Below, piece after piece: positions 1 through 9,415 of a DNA stretch of 64,000 bases. The notes beneath the pieces were generated by a model, which worked only from the letters and a program-made list of their open reading frames with translations, had not been told where the DNA came from and ran no database searches. Each line of letters begins with the position of its first letter. Positions within the stretch are counted from its first letter, which is position 1. The translations under genes were made by a program, and so were the position numbers. The DNA lies in the NCBI RefSeq assembly GCF_001665295.1, contig NZ_LZSE01000025.1:1-64000 (forward strand), given 5' to 3'. The DNA comes from Mycobacterium sp. 1554424.7. GTDB taxonomy: Bacteria > Actinomycetota > Actinomycetes > Mycobacteriales > Mycobacteriaceae.

Positions 1-53
1 GGGCGCCCGAATTCGCGGCACCGTCTCGGCACCCGGCCGGGAGCGATCAGTTG

Positions 54-2651
54 ATGGAACGGTTGCTGGAGCGCGAGGCGGTGCTGGCCGAGCTGGGCAA
101 GCTGCTGCGGGCGCCTGCCAACCGGGGCCGGGTGATGTTGCTTCGGGGCGAGGCCGGGGTCGGCAAGACCGCGGTAGTGCGTCGGTTCATCACCAGAGCC
201 AATGGTTCGGCGACGGTCTTGGTGGGTTGGTGTGACCCGTTGGCCGCACCGCGTCCGCTGGGGCCCCTGATCGATGCCCTCGGCGGCCTGAGCCCCGCAG
301 CCGCGGGCGGGCTGGCCTCGGCAATCGAATCCGGTGACACCGGCGCGCTGTACCGGCGGCTGCTGACGCTGCTACGCAACGGGCAGCGCTGGGTGTGGGT
401 GATCGAGGATGCCCATTGGGCCGACGGGGCCACCCTCGATCTGGTGCGCTTCCTCGCCCGGCGCATCGAATCGTTGCCGGTGCTTCTGGTGGTGACCTAT
501 CGCGAGGACGAAGTCGACCGCCAGCACCCCCTTTCGGTCGCCCTCGGGGACTTGGCGGGCTGCGCCGGAGTCAGCCGCGTCAAGTTGGAGCCTCTGACCC
601 GCGCGGCGGTCGCGGTGCTGGCCGCCGGCAGCGGGGTCAACGCCGAGCAATTACACGAACTCACGGGAGGAAACCCGTTCTACCTCACCGAGGTGCTGGC
701 CGCGGGCGCCGAGGCGCTGCGCCAACGGGCGTTGCCGCGCAGCGTTGCCGAGGCGGTGTGGGGCCGGTTGGCGCGGTTGTCGACGATCGGGCGCGCTGTC
801 GCCGATGCGGCCGCGATCTGCGGCCCACGCGTGGAAGTAAGCCTGCTGGACAGGGTGTGCCCGGACGGCGACTCGGCGCTGGCCGAATGTGTCAGCGCCG
901 GGGTGCTACTGGTCGACGAGCGGGTCGTGCGCTTTCGCCATGAGCTGGCCCGGCGCGCCACCCTGGAACAAATCCCCGAGACGCAGCGGCGGATGCTGCA
1001 CAAGCGGGCGCTGACCGCATTGGCCAAATCGCCCATCGATCCAAACGCGTTGGTCGCGTTGGCCTTTCACGCCGATCAAGCCGGTGATGCCGACGCGGTG
1101 ATCCGCCACGGCGTTGCCGCGGCGGAGCGTTCCATCGCGTTGGGCGCCAACCGCGAAGCCGCCCAGCTGTATGCGCTGGTGCTGGGCAACGCGCACGCCG
1201 TTCGGCCCGACCAAAAGGTGCGGTGGATTGAACAGCACGCGTTCGCCAGCTATCTGTGCGGGCTCGCCGAAGAGGCCGTGTCGTCGTGGCGCGAGGCAAT
1301 CCAACTGCGCCGGTCGCTGGGTGATCCGCTCGGACAGAGCGAGAACCTGCGCTGGCTCTCGCACGAGTTGTGGGGCATGGGCCGTGTCCGCGAGGCCTTT
1401 GCTGCCGCACGAGACGCGCTGGCACTGGTGCGCGACGCCGGTCCGTGCCCACAGCTCGGCTGGGCGCTGGCCAACTTGGCCGAGTTGGGCGGTTGGGGTT
1501 TCGACCCCGCCGCCGCCGATTACGCGGCCCGCGCCATCGACATCGGAACACGCCTCGGTGATGAGGCGCTGGTTATCCGGGGCCGCGCCGCGGCCGCGAC
1601 GTCCCAGGTCCTCAACACCGACACCGGTTGGGAGCAGTTGGAGGCCGCGTGGCGCGACGCCATGGGCGCCGAGACCCGTGGCGAACACGCCGGATTGGTG
1701 GCCACTGTGATTTGTTGGCTCGCGACATTGCACTATGACGGTTCTCGCGCGGATCGCTATCTGGCCGACTCGCTCGCCTACTGCCGCGACCATCAAGTGT
1801 TCAACTTCGAGGCGTTGGTCGTTGCGGTCGGTGCGTTGTTGCGGTTGCAGCGGGGCGACTGGGACCACGCCCACGCGGCAGCTGAGGATGTTCTGACCAG
1901 GCCGGGGTTGGCGGCTGTTAACACGATTTTGCCCCAAGTGGTGTGTGCGCTCATAAGTGCCCGACGCGGCCAGCGGCCCGTCGTAACCCTGTTTGACGAC
2001 GCCCTCGGAAGAGCCGAACCCGATCAGCTCCGACTTTTCTCGGTTTGGGCCGCGCGGGCCGAGGCGGCCTGGCTGACCGGCGACGACGACGCCTGCCGTA
2101 GCGAAGCCCGGGCCGGGCTGGCGGTCACCCCCGCCCACGCCGATCCATGGCTGATCGGAGCGCTGCAACGCTGGCTGTATCTGACCGGCGCCGACCCCGC
2201 ACCCGGCGGCGACGACCCCGCCACACCGTTTGAGTTGGAGATTCGCGGTGACTGGCAGGCCGCCGCCGCGGAATGGCTGCGTCGCGATTGCCCCTATGAC
2301 GCCGCTATCGCCCGGCTCGGCGGCGACGTCGCCGCGGTCGAATCGGCGCTGGCCACGTTTCGCGACCTGGGCGCCCGGGCCGCCGCACGACGCGCCCGAC
2401 AGCGTCTATCGATGCTGCGCGGCTCCGTCCGCCGCAGCCGCCGCTCCGATGCTCGCGGCGACACCCACGGGTTGACCCGCCGCGAACACGAGGTATTGCA
2501 GCTACTGGCCGGCGGTCAAAGCGACGCCCAGATCGCCGACGTGCTGCATATCAGCACGAGAACGGTCAGTTGCCATGTGAGCAGGATCCTGCTCAAACTG
2601 GGCGCCGCCAACCGCACCCAAGCCGCTGGACAGTTCCGCCTCGGCTCTTAG
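54..2651 (+). CDS. LuxR-family transcriptional regulator with N-terminal AAA ATPase domain
   Basis: Large cytoplasmic regulator of 865 residues. An ATPase domain sits at the N-terminus, with Walker A GEAGVGKT at residues 32-39 and a Walker B-like VIEDAHWAD near residue 120. A long helical, TPR-like middle follows. The last 65 residues form a LuxR-type helix-turn-helix (LTRREHEVLQLLAGG, then STRTVSCHVSRIL). This is the layout of MalT/LAL-type regulators, which switch on target genes when a ligand and ATP are bound; the ligand here is unknown. A TTG lies one codon upstream, and I prefer the ATG at 54. It ends 12 bases before the convergent rlmN. No close partner gene is visible in the window. 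Confidence 0.9.
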   Translation: MERLLEREAVLAELGKLLRAPANRGRVMLLRGEAGVGKTAVVRRFITRANGSATVLVGWCDPLAAPRPLGPLIDALGGLSPAAAGGLASAIESGDTGALYRRLLTLLRNGQRWVWVIEDAHWADGATLDLVRFLARRIESLPVLLVVTYREDEVDRQHPLSVALGDLAGCAGVSRVKLEPLTRAAVAVLAAGSGVNAEQLHELTGGNPFYLTEVLAAGAEALRQRALPRSVAEAVWGRLARLSTIGRAVADAAAICGPRVEVSLLDRVCPDGDSALAECVSAGVLLVDERVVRFRHELARRATLEQIPETQRRMLHKRALTALAKSPIDPNALVALAFHADQAGDADAVIRHGVAAAERSIALGANREAAQLYALVLGNAHAVRPDQKVRWIEQHAFASYLCGLAEEAVSSWREAIQLRRSLGDPLGQSENLRWLSHELWGMGRVREAFAAARDALALVRDAGPCPQLGWALANLAELGGWGFDPAAADYAARAIDIGTRLGDEALVIRGRAAAATSQVLNTDTGWEQLEAAWRDAMGAETRGEHAGLVATVICWLATLHYDGSRADRYLADSLAYCRDHQVFNFEALVVAVGALLRLQRGDWDHAHAAAEDVLTRPGLAAVNTILPQVVCALISARRGQRPVVTLFDDALGRAEPDQLRLFSVWAARAEAAWLTGDDDACRSEARAGLAVTPAHADPWLIGALQRWLYLTGADPAPGGDDPATPFELEIRGDWQAAAAEWLRRDCPYDAAIARLGGDVAAVESALATFRDLGARAAARRARQRLSMLRGSVRRSRRSDARGDTHGLTRREHEVLQLLAGGQSDAQIADVLHISTRTVSCHVSRILLKLGAANRTQAAGQFRLGS

Positions 2652-2663
2652 GCGCCGGGGCCG

Positions 2664-3758
2664 CTACCCGCGTTCGGCGGCCAGCTGTCCGCAGGCGGCG
2701 CTGATCTCACGACCCCGCGTGTCGCGCACGGTGCAGGAAACCCCGGCAGCCCGCACCCGCCGGACGAACTCGCGCTCCACCGCCTTGGGGCTCGCGTCCC
2801 AGTCGCTGCCCGGCGTGGGATTCAGCGGGATCAGGTTCACATGCACCAGCGGGCCGAGCGCGCCATGCAGCCGCTTTCCCAGCAGGTCCGCCCGCCAGGG
2901 CTGGTCGTTGACGTCGCGGATCAGCGCGTACTCGACCGATACCCGCCGGCCGGTCACGTCGGCGTAATACCGCGCCGCATCCAGCGCCTCGGCGATCTTC
3001 CACCGATTGTTCACCGGGACCAGCGTGTCGCGCAGTTCGTCGTCGGGCGCGTGCAGCGACAGCGCGAGGGTCACCCCGAGCCGTTCGTCGGCGAGTTTGC
3101 GAATCGCCGGGACCAGCCCGACCGTGGACACCGTCACCGAGCGGGCCGAAATGCCGAAGCCCTGCGGCGGCGCCTCGGTGATGCGCCACACCGCGGCGAG
3201 CACCCGGGCGTAGTTGGCCAGCGGCTCCCCCATGCCCATGAAGACCACGTTCGACAGCCGGTCCCCGAACTCGTCGCGCAGCGCCGCCGCGGCTGCGCGC
3301 ACCTGCTCGAGGATCTCGGCGGTCGACAGGTTGCGGGTCAGGCCGCCTTGGCCGGTGGCGCAGAACGGGCAGGCCATCCCACAACCGGCCTGCGAGGAGA
3401 TGCACACGGTGTTGCGGTCCGGGTAGCGCATCAGCACCGACTCGACGGTGGCGCCATCGAGGGCCCGCCACAACGTCTTTCGCGTCTGACCGGCATCGCA
3501 GGTCACTTCGGCGGCCGCCGTGAGCAGGGTCGGGAACATCGCCTCGGCGATGGTGTCACGCACGGCCGCCGGGAGATCGGTCATCTCCCGCGGGTCGGCG
3601 ATCAGCCGGCCGTAGTACTGGTGCGCGAGCTGCTTGGCGCGGAAGGCCGGCAGGCCCAGCTCGGCGACGGCCGAGGCGCGCCCGGCTGCATCGAGGTCGG
3701 CCAGGTGCCGCGGCGGCCTGCTGGGGCGCGGCTCGGTGAACACCAGTTGTTGGACCAT
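2664..3758 (-). CDS. rlmN: Dual-specificity 23S rRNA/tRNA adenine-C2 methyltransferase RlmN
   Basis: Radical SAM enzyme that methylates C2 of A2503 in 23S rRNA and A37 in some tRNAs. The iron-sulphur motif CxxxCxxC appears as CGMACPFC. The two catalytic cysteines of the family are present, one in NTVCISSQ and one in ISAACGQLA near the C-terminus. It is 364 residues and matches remembered M. tuberculosis Rv2880c nearly residue for residue. The frame is open far upstream across cdsA, but homology begins at MVQQLVF, so I start at the ATG at 3758. It is last in a likely pyrH-frr-cdsA-rlmN operon. Confidence 0.96.
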   Translation of the reverse strand: MVQQLVFTEPRPSRPPRHLADLDAAGRASAVAELGLPAFRAKQLAHQYYGRLIADPREMTDLPAAVRDTIAEAMFPTLLTAAAEVTCDAGQTRKTLWRALDGATVESVLMRYPDRNTVCISSQAGCGMACPFCATGQGGLTRNLSTAEILEQVRAAAAALRDEFGDRLSNVVFMGMGEPLANYARVLAAVWRITEAPPQGFGISARSVTVSTVGLVPAIRKLADERLGVTLALSLHAPDDELRDTLVPVNNRWKIAEALDAARYYADVTGRRVSVEYALIRDVNDQPWRADLLGKRLHGALGPLVHVNLIPLNPTPGSDWDASPKAVEREFVRRVRAAGVSCTVRDTRGREISAACGQLAAERG

Positions 3759-3781
3759 GACCTGTCCAGTATCCGGCATTG

Positions 3782-4711
3782 CTAGGGAACCAGGGTGAGC
3801 ACGATCCAGGCCGCGACCGCCGACGGGAGGACCCCGTCGAGGCGGTCCATCAGACCGCCGTGGCCGGGCAGCAGCCGGCCCATGTCCTTGATGCCAAGAT
3901 CGCGCTTGATCTGGGACTCCACCAGGTCTCCGAGCGTGCACGTGAGAACCAGGATCACCCCGAGCAGCGCACCGATCCACGCGGGTTTGCCGGCCAGCAG
4001 GGTCGCGGTCAGGATCGCGGCGGTGATGCCGCAGACCAGCGATCCGGCGAAGCCCTCCCAGGACTTCTTCGGGCTGATCGCCGGGACCATCGGGTGCTTG
4101 CCCAGCAGCACGCCCACGGCGTAGCCGCCCACGTCGGACGCGATGACGGTGATCATCAGGCAGAACACCCGCCCGGCGCCGTCCTTCGGGTACACCAGCA
4201 GGGCGCCGAAGGACGCGAACAGCGGGACCCAGGCGGCCAGGAATGCGGTGGCCGACACGTCGCGCAGGTAGTTCGCCGACGGCGAACCGGCGAAGGGCTC
4301 GGGCCGTTTGCTGTTGTCCTGCATGAACAGCCGCCACACGTTACAGACCACCACGGTGGCGCCGAAGCCGGCCAGGGCGCCCGCGGCGTGGAACGGCCAG
4401 GTCAACCAGACGGTGGCCTGCCCGCCGATCAGCAGCGGGACGAGCGGAATGAGGTACCCGGCCTCGCGCAGCCGCCGCACCACCTCATGGGTGGCGACGA
4501 CCACGCCGACCGCGACGATGGCGACCCAGTAGCGCGGGGCGAACACCAGCGTCACGACGAGAACGCTGCCGATCCCCACCCCCACCGCGATCGCGGCGCG
4601 CAGGTCCCGTCCCGCCCGCGACGTCTTCTGCGCCGGCTGCTGGACCGTGTCCTTGGGTGGACGCGCGGGCTCGTCGGGCGGGTTGCCTGCGCCGGTGGTT
4701 GCCACGGACAT
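3782..4711 (-). CDS. cdsA: Phosphatidate cytidylyltransferase (CDP-diacylglycerol synthase)
   Basis: Membrane enzyme that makes CDP-diacylglycerol from phosphatidate and CTP, the precursor of phosphatidylinositol, cardiolipin and phosphatidylethanolamine. The C-terminus carries the CDP-diglyceride synthetase signature, seen as [10 protein letters not shown] followed by [13 protein letters not shown]. Several hydrophobic segments fit a polytopic protein. A proline- and lysine-rich cytoplasmic N-terminus of about 40 residues precedes the first membrane segment. The start at ATG 4711 (MSVATTG) lies 16 bases after the frr stop; a longer in-frame start would run into frr. Equivalent of Rv2881c. 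Confidence 0.95.
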   Translation of the reverse strand: MSVATTGAGNPPDEPARPPKDTVQQPAQKTSRAGRDLRAAIAVGVGIGSVLVVTLVFAPRYWVAIVAVGVVVATHEVVRRLREAGYLIPLVPLLIGGQATVWLTWPFHAAGALAGFGATVVVCNVWRLFMQDNSKRPEPFAGSPSANYLRDVSATAFLAAWVPLFASFGALLVYPKDGAGRVFCLMITVIASDVGGYAVGVLLGKHPMVPAISPKKSWEGFAGSLVCGITAAILTATLLAGKPAWIGALLGVILVLTCTLGDLVESQIKRDLGIKDMGRLLPGHGGLMDRLDGVLPSAVAAWIVLTLVP

Positions 4712-4727
4712 GATTGCTGAGCGGCCG

Positions 4728-5285
4728 CTAGACCTCCAGCAGCTCGCCTTCTTTGTGCTTGACCAACTCATCGATCTGTGTGACGTACTGATGAGTGGTC
4801 TTGTCCAAGTCCTTTTCCGCCCGGCCGACCTCGTCCTCGCCGGCCTCGCCGTCCTTGCGGATTCGGTGCAGTTCCTCCATCGCCTTGCGACGGATGTTGC
4901 GCACCGACACGCGGGCCTCTTCCCCCTTGTGCTTGGCCTGCTTGACCAGCTCCCGGCGGCGCTCCTCGGTCAGCTGCGGCACCGCCACCCGGATCACGTT
5001 GCCGTCGTTGGTGGGGTTGACGCCCAGGTCGGAGTTGCGGATCGCCGTCTCGATGGCGTGCAGCTGGTTGGTCTCGTAGGGCTTGATGACGACGAGCCGC
5101 GCCTCGGGGACGTTGATGCTGGCCAGCTGGGTGATCGGCGTATTGGTGCCGTAGTAGTCGATCACGATCCGGTTGAACATGCCCGGATTGGCGCGGCCGG
5201 TTCGAATGGTGGACAGGTCGTCGCGGGCTACGGATACGGCCTTCTCCATCTTCTCTTCCGCGTCGAAGAGAGCCTCATCAATCAT
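4728..5285 (-). CDS. frr: Ribosome recycling factor
   Basis: Cytoplasmic factor that, with EF-G, splits the post-termination ribosome. It is 185 residues, the usual family length, beginning [17 protein letters not shown] and carrying the conserved stretch [13 protein letters not shown]. The RRF core is complete and the charged C-terminal helix ends [10 protein letters not shown]. It lies 15 bases downstream of pyrH on the same strand, the arrangement found in most actinobacteria. Equivalent of Rv2882c. Confidence 0.97.
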   Translation of the reverse strand: MIDEALFDAEEKMEKAVSVARDDLSTIRTGRANPGMFNRIVIDYYGTNTPITQLASINVPEARLVVIKPYETNQLHAIETAIRNSDLGVNPTNDGNVIRVAVPQLTEERRRELVKQAKHKGEEARVSVRNIRRKAMEELHRIRKDGEAGEDEVGRAEKDLDKTTHQYVTQIDELVKHKEGELLEV

Positions 5286-5300
5286 TTCCGCGTCTTCCCC

Positions 5301-6050
5301 TCAGGTGGTGACCAGCGTTCCGATTTTCTCACCAGCGACCGCACGAGCGATATTCCCATTGGTCAGCAGGTTGAACACCAGGATCGGCATGCCATTGTCC
5401 ATGCACAGGCTGAACGCGGTGGCATCGGCCACGCGCAGCCCGCGGTCGATGACCTCGCGATGGCTGATCGCGGTGATCAGCTCGGCCTCGGGGTGATGCC
5501 GGGGATCGGCCGAGAAGACGCCGTCGACCGCCTTTGCCATGAGGACCACCTCGGCGCCGATCTCCAGCGCCCGCTGGGCGGCCGTGGTGTCCGTGGAGAA
5601 GTAGGGCAGGCCCATGCCGGCCCCGAAGATCACCACCCGCCCCTTCTCCAGGTGGCGGACGGCGCGCAGCGGCAGGTAGGGCTCGGCGACCTGACCCATC
5701 GTGATCGCGGTCTGGACCCGCGTGACGATGCCCTCCTTTTCCAGGAAGTCCTGCAGGGCGAGGCTGTTCATGACGGTGCCGAGCATGCCCATGTAGTCCG
5801 AACGGGTGCGCTCCATGCCCCGCTGCTGAAGCTGCGCGCCGCGGAAGAAGTTGCCGCCGCCGATCACCACCGCGACCTGCACGCCGCCGCGGACCACCTC
5901 GGCGATCTGGCGGGCGACCTGCGCCACCACGTCGGGATCCAGGCCGACCTGGCCGCCGCCGAACATTTCGCCGCCGAGCTTGAGCAACACTCTCGAATAC
6001 TTGGATCGGCTCTCCGGCTGGCCGGAAGCCCCGTTCGTCGGCTCCGTCAT
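5301..6050 (-). CDS. pyrH: Uridylate kinase (UMP kinase)
   Basis: Converts UMP to UDP with ATP for pyrimidine nucleotide synthesis. It has the amino-acid-kinase fold motifs [20 protein letters not shown] and [11 protein letters not shown], the last near the uracil-binding end. It is 249 residues from the ATG at 6050 (MTEPTNG). The frame stays open 20 residues further upstream, but homology and the typical short variable N-terminus favour the internal ATG. It is first in the pyrH-frr-cdsA-rlmN run, divergent from a csbD-like gene about 290 bases away. Equivalent of Rv2883c. Confidence 0.96.
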   Translation of the reverse strand: MTEPTNGASGQPESRSKYSRVLLKLGGEMFGGGQVGLDPDVVAQVARQIAEVVRGGVQVAVVIGGGNFFRGAQLQQRGMERTRSDYMGMLGTVMNSLALQDFLEKEGIVTRVQTAITMGQVAEPYLPLRAVRHLEKGRVVIFGAGMGLPYFSTDTTAAQRALEIGAEVVLMAKAVDGVFSADPRHHPEAELITAISHREVIDRGLRVADATAFSLCMDNGMPILVFNLLTNGNIARAVAGEKIGTLVTT

Positions 6051-6343
6051 CAGACTCCTCGCATGAGAGTGCCATTCCGGGGCGAACTCATCCGGAACGG
6101 CAATGCACATCCTGCCTCATCGCAGCACAATGTTGGCCCGCCGGGGTGCATTATCTGCGCGGTCCTTCGGGTGTCGGATGTTTGGGCGAGCCGCGCGGCG
6201 GGGAATCCGCACCAACGCGGGGGGCGAACCTACGGTCTTGAGAATAAGGACCATGCCTCGCCGTGTGACGGGCCGATCGCTTGCGCGGTCGGCATTGAGC
6301 GGCAATCGCTCAACCACGTACGCCAATGAGGAGGAACAGTTCC

Positions 6344-6580
6344 ATGGCGGACAACAAATCGGGACCTGCCGAAGCCGTTAAGGGCGTCGTCGAGGACGTC
6401 AAGGGCAAGGCGAAGGAAGCAGTCGGCGCGGTGACCGGTCGTGATGACCTCACGCGCGAGGGCGAGGCCCAGCAGGACAAGGCGGAAGCCCAGCGCGACG
6501 CCGCGAAGAAGGAAGCGCAGGCGGAGGCCGCTCGCGGCGGCGCCGAGGCGGCCGAGGAGCGCCAGAAGGCCAACCAGTAG
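6344..6580 (+). CDS. CsbD-family stress protein
   Basis: A 78-residue, highly charged protein rich in Ala, Glu and Lys, of the CsbD type. The N-terminal part reads AEAVKGVVEDVKGKAKEAVG, the family's repeating K-G-x-x-K-E pattern. CsbD proteins are small, general-stress-induced proteins of unclear biochemical role. The ATG at 6344 follows a good ribosome binding site (GAGGAGG near 6328), which rules out the earlier in-frame start. No membrane segment or signal peptide. It is followed at once by a tandem hairpin pair. It looks like the left edge of a stress-gene block absent from my memory of M. tuberculosis here. Confidence 0.85.
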   Translation: MADNKSGPAEAVKGVVEDVKGKAKEAVGAVTGRDDLTREGEAQQDKAEAQRDAAKKEAQAEAARGGAEAAEERQKANQ

Positions 6581-6591
6581 CTTGTCGCTGC

Positions 6592-6666
6592 AATGGGTCC
6601 GGACCGTGTAAGCGGGCCGGACCCATTGACGTTTCCGGGCCCGGTCCGTGTAAGCGGGCCGGGCCC
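6592..6666 (+). repeat. Tandem pair of near-identical hairpins after csbD-like gene
   Basis: Two hairpins in tandem with a 42-base period. Hairpin 1 pairs 6592-6606 with 6613-6627 (14 of 15 positions) around the loop TGTAAG. Hairpin 2 pairs 6637-6648 with 6655-6666 around the same loop. Where the copies differ in the stem, a T-A pair in the first is a C-G pair in the second, so pairing is kept. There is no clear T-run, so this is not a textbook intrinsic terminator. It may end the csbD-like transcript or be a structured RNA. Confidence 0.75.
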
Positions 6667-6762
6667 ATTGACTTTCCCGGAAGAGTAGTGATCCCGCCAG
6701 CGCGGGCAATAAACTTTGCTTGGTTTTGCTCTGAATGGGGTAATCAGCGCTGCGCTGGCAGA

Positions 6763-6779
6763 CATCTCACCGTGAGGTG
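6763..6779. promoter_or_regulatory. Inverted repeat upstream of the GlnR-like gene
   Basis: An inverted repeat of 8-base arms around a single central base, CATCTCAC and GTGAGGTG, with 7 of 8 positions matching. It lies about 40 bases upstream of the OmpR/GlnR-type gene at 6820. It could be an operator for that regulator. No binding motif is recognised, so this is inference from symmetry and position only. Confidence 0.3.
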
Positions 6780-6819
6780 CCTACGGGTGGGGGGCGATGA
6801 CAAACTCACGAGCTTGGAG

Positions 6820-7617
6820 ATGTCGTTGGAAGTTTTACTGCTCACCGAGGCAGACGATTTCGAATCGGCCTTGCCCGCCCTGAGGTCGTTCGTTCAAACG
6901 GTGCGGCGCGTCCCCCTGACCGGCCACGTCGACGGGCATCGGGGCAGCGCCGACGTCGCGATCATCGACGCGCGCACCGACCTCGACGCCGCACGGGGAG
7001 CCTGCCGGCGGCTGACGGCCGACGCACCGTCCATCGCGGTGGTGGCCGTGGTGGCACCGGCCGATTTCGTGGCGGTGGACGTGGACTGGCACTTCGACGA
7101 CGTGCTGCCGCCCGGCGCCGGGGCCGACGAGCTGCAGGCCCGGCTGCGGTTGGCGATCTCGCGCCGGCGCAGCGCGATGGACGGCAGCCTGAAATTCGGC
7201 GACCTGGTGCTGCACCCGGCCAGCTTCACCGGCTCGCTGAACGGCCAGGACCTGGGGCTGACGCTCACGGAGTTCAAGTTGGTGAATTTCCTTGTGCAGC
7301 ATGCCGGCCGGGCCTTCACCCGCACGCGGCTGATGCACGAGGTGTGGGGTTATGACTGCAACGGCCGCGTCCGCACGGTCGACGTTCACGTGCGGCGCCT
7401 GCGCGCCAAGCTCGGGCCGGAACACGAATCGATGATCGACACCGTTCGCGGCGTCGGCTACATGGCGGCCACGCCGCCGGAACCGCAATGGGTTCTCAGC
7501 GGCTCGGCGCTGACGCCGGTCTGGACATCGACGACCCGGCCGGCCGCTGACACGTCGCACAGTAGCGGGAGCAACGGCCCGAAACATGTTGCGACGAACG
7601 GGTTCTCAGGCAAATAG
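6820..7617 (+). CDS. OmpR/GlnR-like orphan transcriptional regulator
   Basis: 265 residues: an atypical receiver domain (about 1-115) and a C-terminal winged-helix DNA-binding domain (about 125-220, with LTLTEFKLVNFLVQHAGRAF and TVDVHVRRLRAKLG), then a low-complexity tail. It resembles Rv2884 and the nitrogen regulator GlnR. The receiver starts LEVLLLTEADDF and lacks the usual acidic pocket of phosphorylated regulators, and no histidine kinase is nearby, so it is probably phosphorylation-independent. The ATG at 6820 follows a GGAG-like site. Upstream in-frame starts give an N-terminus unlike the family. Its 3' end overlaps the convergent acyltransferase gene by 12 bases. Confidence 0.85.
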   Translation: MSLEVLLLTEADDFESALPALRSFVQTVRRVPLTGHVDGHRGSADVAIIDARTDLDAARGACRRLTADAPSIAVVAVVAPADFVAVDVDWHFDDVLPPGAGADELQARLRLAISRRRSAMDGSLKFGDLVLHPASFTGSLNGQDLGLTLTEFKLVNFLVQHAGRAFTRTRLMHEVWGYDCNGRVRTVDVHVRRLRAKLGPEHESMIDTVRGVGYMAATPPEPQWVLSGSALTPVWTSTTRPAADTSHSSGSNGPKHVATNGFSGK

Positions 7618-8541
7618 CGGTAGTGCCCGCTTGCGCGCCAGCGCGTCCATGCCTTCCTGAATGACGTCTTCGACCTCGTGGTACTTGGCCTCGACGTAGT
7701 CGTCGTCCTCGGCCCGCGCGGGATCGTGGTCGACCTCGACGGGCGGCATGAAGCGAGTCCTGATCTTGGCCGGCAGCGGCAGCTGCGGCAGCGCGGCCGG
7801 GGCGATCCCCCACGGCAGGGAGACCGCCAGCGGGAACACCTTGAGCCGCAACACGCGGTCGAGCTTGAGCGCCTTCGACAGGCCGTCGCCGCGGATCAGC
7901 ACCGGCATCGCGTCGGCGCCGCCGACGGTCGCGATCGGCACGATCGGCACCCCGGCGCGAATCGCCATTTTCACGAAGCCATTTCGCCCCGCGAGGTTCG
8001 CGAGATCGCGTTCGCGCCACGGGCGCAGCGAGTCCACTTCCCCGCCGGGCCACAGCGCCACGTCGCGGCCCTCGGCCAACGCCGTGGCGATGGCGTCCGG
8101 CGCGGCCGGCAGCACGCCCATGCACCGGAAGTACCGCCCGACGAGCGGGATGGCCATCAACGCGTCGTGCGCCGTGCCGTGCAGCGGGCGGTCCTGGCCG
8201 AAGCGCCGCCACCATTGCAGGCCGACGGTCCAGGCGTCCCAGACGAACGGGGCACCCGAGTGGATGCCCACCAACAGCGCCGGCGGCTCGGGGATGTTCT
8301 CCCAGCCGTCGATCTCCATGCGAAACCAGTAGTCCACCAGTACATTCCAGAAAAACTTCTGGCGCTGCAGCGTGGCCTCGTCCTGGCCGCTGAGGTCCCA
8401 GCGGCCGGCGCGCTTGGCCACCCAGCCGCTGATCCCGCCGTCCTGCTTGCTGCGCCGCTCGTCCATGGCCACCTGGGCCCGCCTGGCATTCAGCTTCGCC
8501 TGGGCGCGTACTTCCGCTGGTCTGTGATCCGGGTTACTCAT
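7606..8541 (-). CDS. Lysophospholipid acyltransferase family protein (LPLAT/MGAT-like)
   Basis: 311-residue acyltransferase-like protein. The probable catalytic motif is GIHSGAPFVWDAW, a His-to-Asp spacing typical of the MGAT-like LPLAT branch rather than HX4D PlsC enzymes. LWPGGEVDSLRPW matches the family's substrate-binding block. The N-terminus is charged and there is no clear signal peptide, so it is likely a peripheral membrane enzyme that acylates a glycerolipid or glycolipid; the exact substrate cannot be read. It is convergent with, and overlaps by 12 bases, the GlnR-like gene. A strong hairpin separates it from the upstream MPT63-like gene. Confidence 0.8.
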   Translation of the reverse strand: MSNPDHRPAEVRAQAKLNARRAQVAMDERRSKQDGGISGWVAKRAGRWDLSGQDEATLQRQKFFWNVLVDYWFRMEIDGWENIPEPPALLVGIHSGAPFVWDAWTVGLQWWRRFGQDRPLHGTAHDALMAIPLVGRYFRCMGVLPAAPDAIATALAEGRDVALWPGGEVDSLRPWRERDLANLAGRNGFVKMAIRAGVPIVPIATVGGADAMPVLIRGDGLSKALKLDRVLRLKVFPLAVSLPWGIAPAALPQLPLPAKIRTRFMPPVEVDHDPARAEDDDYVEAKYHEVEDVIQEGMDALARKRALPLFA

Positions 8542-8585
8542 GGGTTTCGGATACCCGATTCGGGCGCGCGGAATTCGCGCCTACG

Positions 8586-8627
8586 CAAATCTCCCCGCGC
8601 TATCGGGGTAGCGCGGGGAGATATTTG
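8586..8627 (-). terminator. Strong hairpin, probable terminator of the MPT63-like gene
   Basis: A near-perfect inverted repeat: CTCCCCGCGCTA at 8591-8602 pairs with TAGCGCGGGGAG at 8609-8620 around TCGGGG. The flanks CAAAT and ATTTG extend the stem. It begins 9 bases after the MPT63-like stop codon and lies about 45 bases before the start of the acyltransferase gene, so it probably isolates the two transcripts. Confidence 0.75.
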
Positions 8628-8635
8628 CAACCGGA

Positions 8636-9193
8636 TCAGGTGTGCGGCGCCGGGGCCGGCGGCTGACCGGGTGCCGGGCTGGCGTTCGGCGGCAGGCCAG
8701 GCGAGGCGCCGCCCGGCACGTTCGACGTCCACATCAGGATGTCTTGCAGCCCGTCGTTGTAGACGACGCCGTTCGGCGGTGCGCCGGTCACGTCGAAGTA
8801 CAGCGTGCCGGTCGATTCTTGGCCCTGCGGGATCGGCGCCGGGTTAAGGCTGCCGGGAGCCCCCGCCTTGTCGATCAGCTTGTAGGTCTGACCGTTGGGC
8901 CCGCGGGCGCTGAAGTCCTTGACCATCGGGGTGACGATTCCAGCGTCCGACCGAGCGACGATGTCCGCCTGGTAGAGCGTCCCCTTCGGTGTGTAGCCGG
9001 GGATCGTGACGTTGCTGGGCTGCAAATTGCTCACCGTGTAGTTGGTGATCATCGGTCCGTCGACGAGTTGCTCGCTGGTGCCGAACCCCTGGATGTTGGG
9101 CGCGGCGGAAGCGGTTGCAGCTGCCAAAACGCCTGCAGCCGCGATACCGCCGGCGGCAATAGCACTCTTGACGGCTGTTCTGGTGACCTTCAT
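8636..9193 (-). CDS. Secreted MPT63-like (DUF1942) immunoglobulin-fold protein
   Basis: 185 residues with a Sec signal peptide: MKVTRTAVK, an Ala/Gly hydrophobic stretch and cleavage after an ASA motif near residue 30. The mature part shares the DUF1942 pattern of M. tuberculosis MPT63, for example VSNLQPS, IPGYTPKG, IPQGQESTGTLYFDVTG and NDGLQDILMW. MPT63 is a small secreted beta-sandwich antigen of unknown function. A Pro-rich tail of about 25 residues is extra. The ATG at 9193 is set by the AAAGGA site just upstream; the frame is open 29 codons further up without a better site. Confidence 0.88.
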   Translation of the reverse strand: MKVTRTAVKSAIAAGGIAAAGVLAAATASAAPNIQGFGTSEQLVDGPMITNYTVSNLQPSNVTIPGYTPKGTLYQADIVARSDAGIVTPMVKDFSARGPNGQTYKLIDKAGAPGSLNPAPIPQGQESTGTLYFDVTGAPPNGVVYNDGLQDILMWTSNVPGGASPGLPPNASPAPGQPPAPAPHT

Positions 9194-9347
9194 TGGTATT
9201 CCTTTCGTGTCAAACACCCACGCAGGGGCGATAACCGCACTGGGCTGCGCATAACCAATTCGCCGCGGCGCTAAACACAAATGAATCCGGCCGCAGCGCT
9301 TTTCGCGCCACAGAATTCACATTGGCATCAGGGGTTGCGTTTTAACC

Positions 9348-9375
9348 GGTGATTATTTCCGGTGGCACGGGGTAG
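9348..9375 (+). promoter_or_regulatory. Candidate sigma-F/sigma-B-type promoter for the small-protein/SDR pair
   Basis: GGTGATT, 15 bases, then GGGTAG, resembling the GGTTT...GGGTA pattern of mycobacterial SigF and Streptomyces SigB-group promoters. It lies about 40 bases upstream of the ATG at 9416. The same arrangement (GTGATT, 15 bases, GGGTAA) occurs in front of the DUF1360 gene at 11764-11790, which strengthens the call. No start-site data are available. Confidence 0.45.
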
Positions 9376-9415
9376 CCGCAGCCTAAAACTCACCTGCCTA
9401 CCCGAGGGGACGTCG

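Noticed and set aside
2664-4337. Longer rlmN reading extended through cdsA to 4337
   Set aside because: Residues upstream of MVQQLVF read as an out-of-frame translation of cdsA and do not match any family; the ATG at 3758 fits the known protein.
6721-6760. SigF promoter before the GlnR-like gene from GGTTT and GGGTA
   Set aside because: The two elements are only 11 bases apart, too close for a functional -35/-10 pair.
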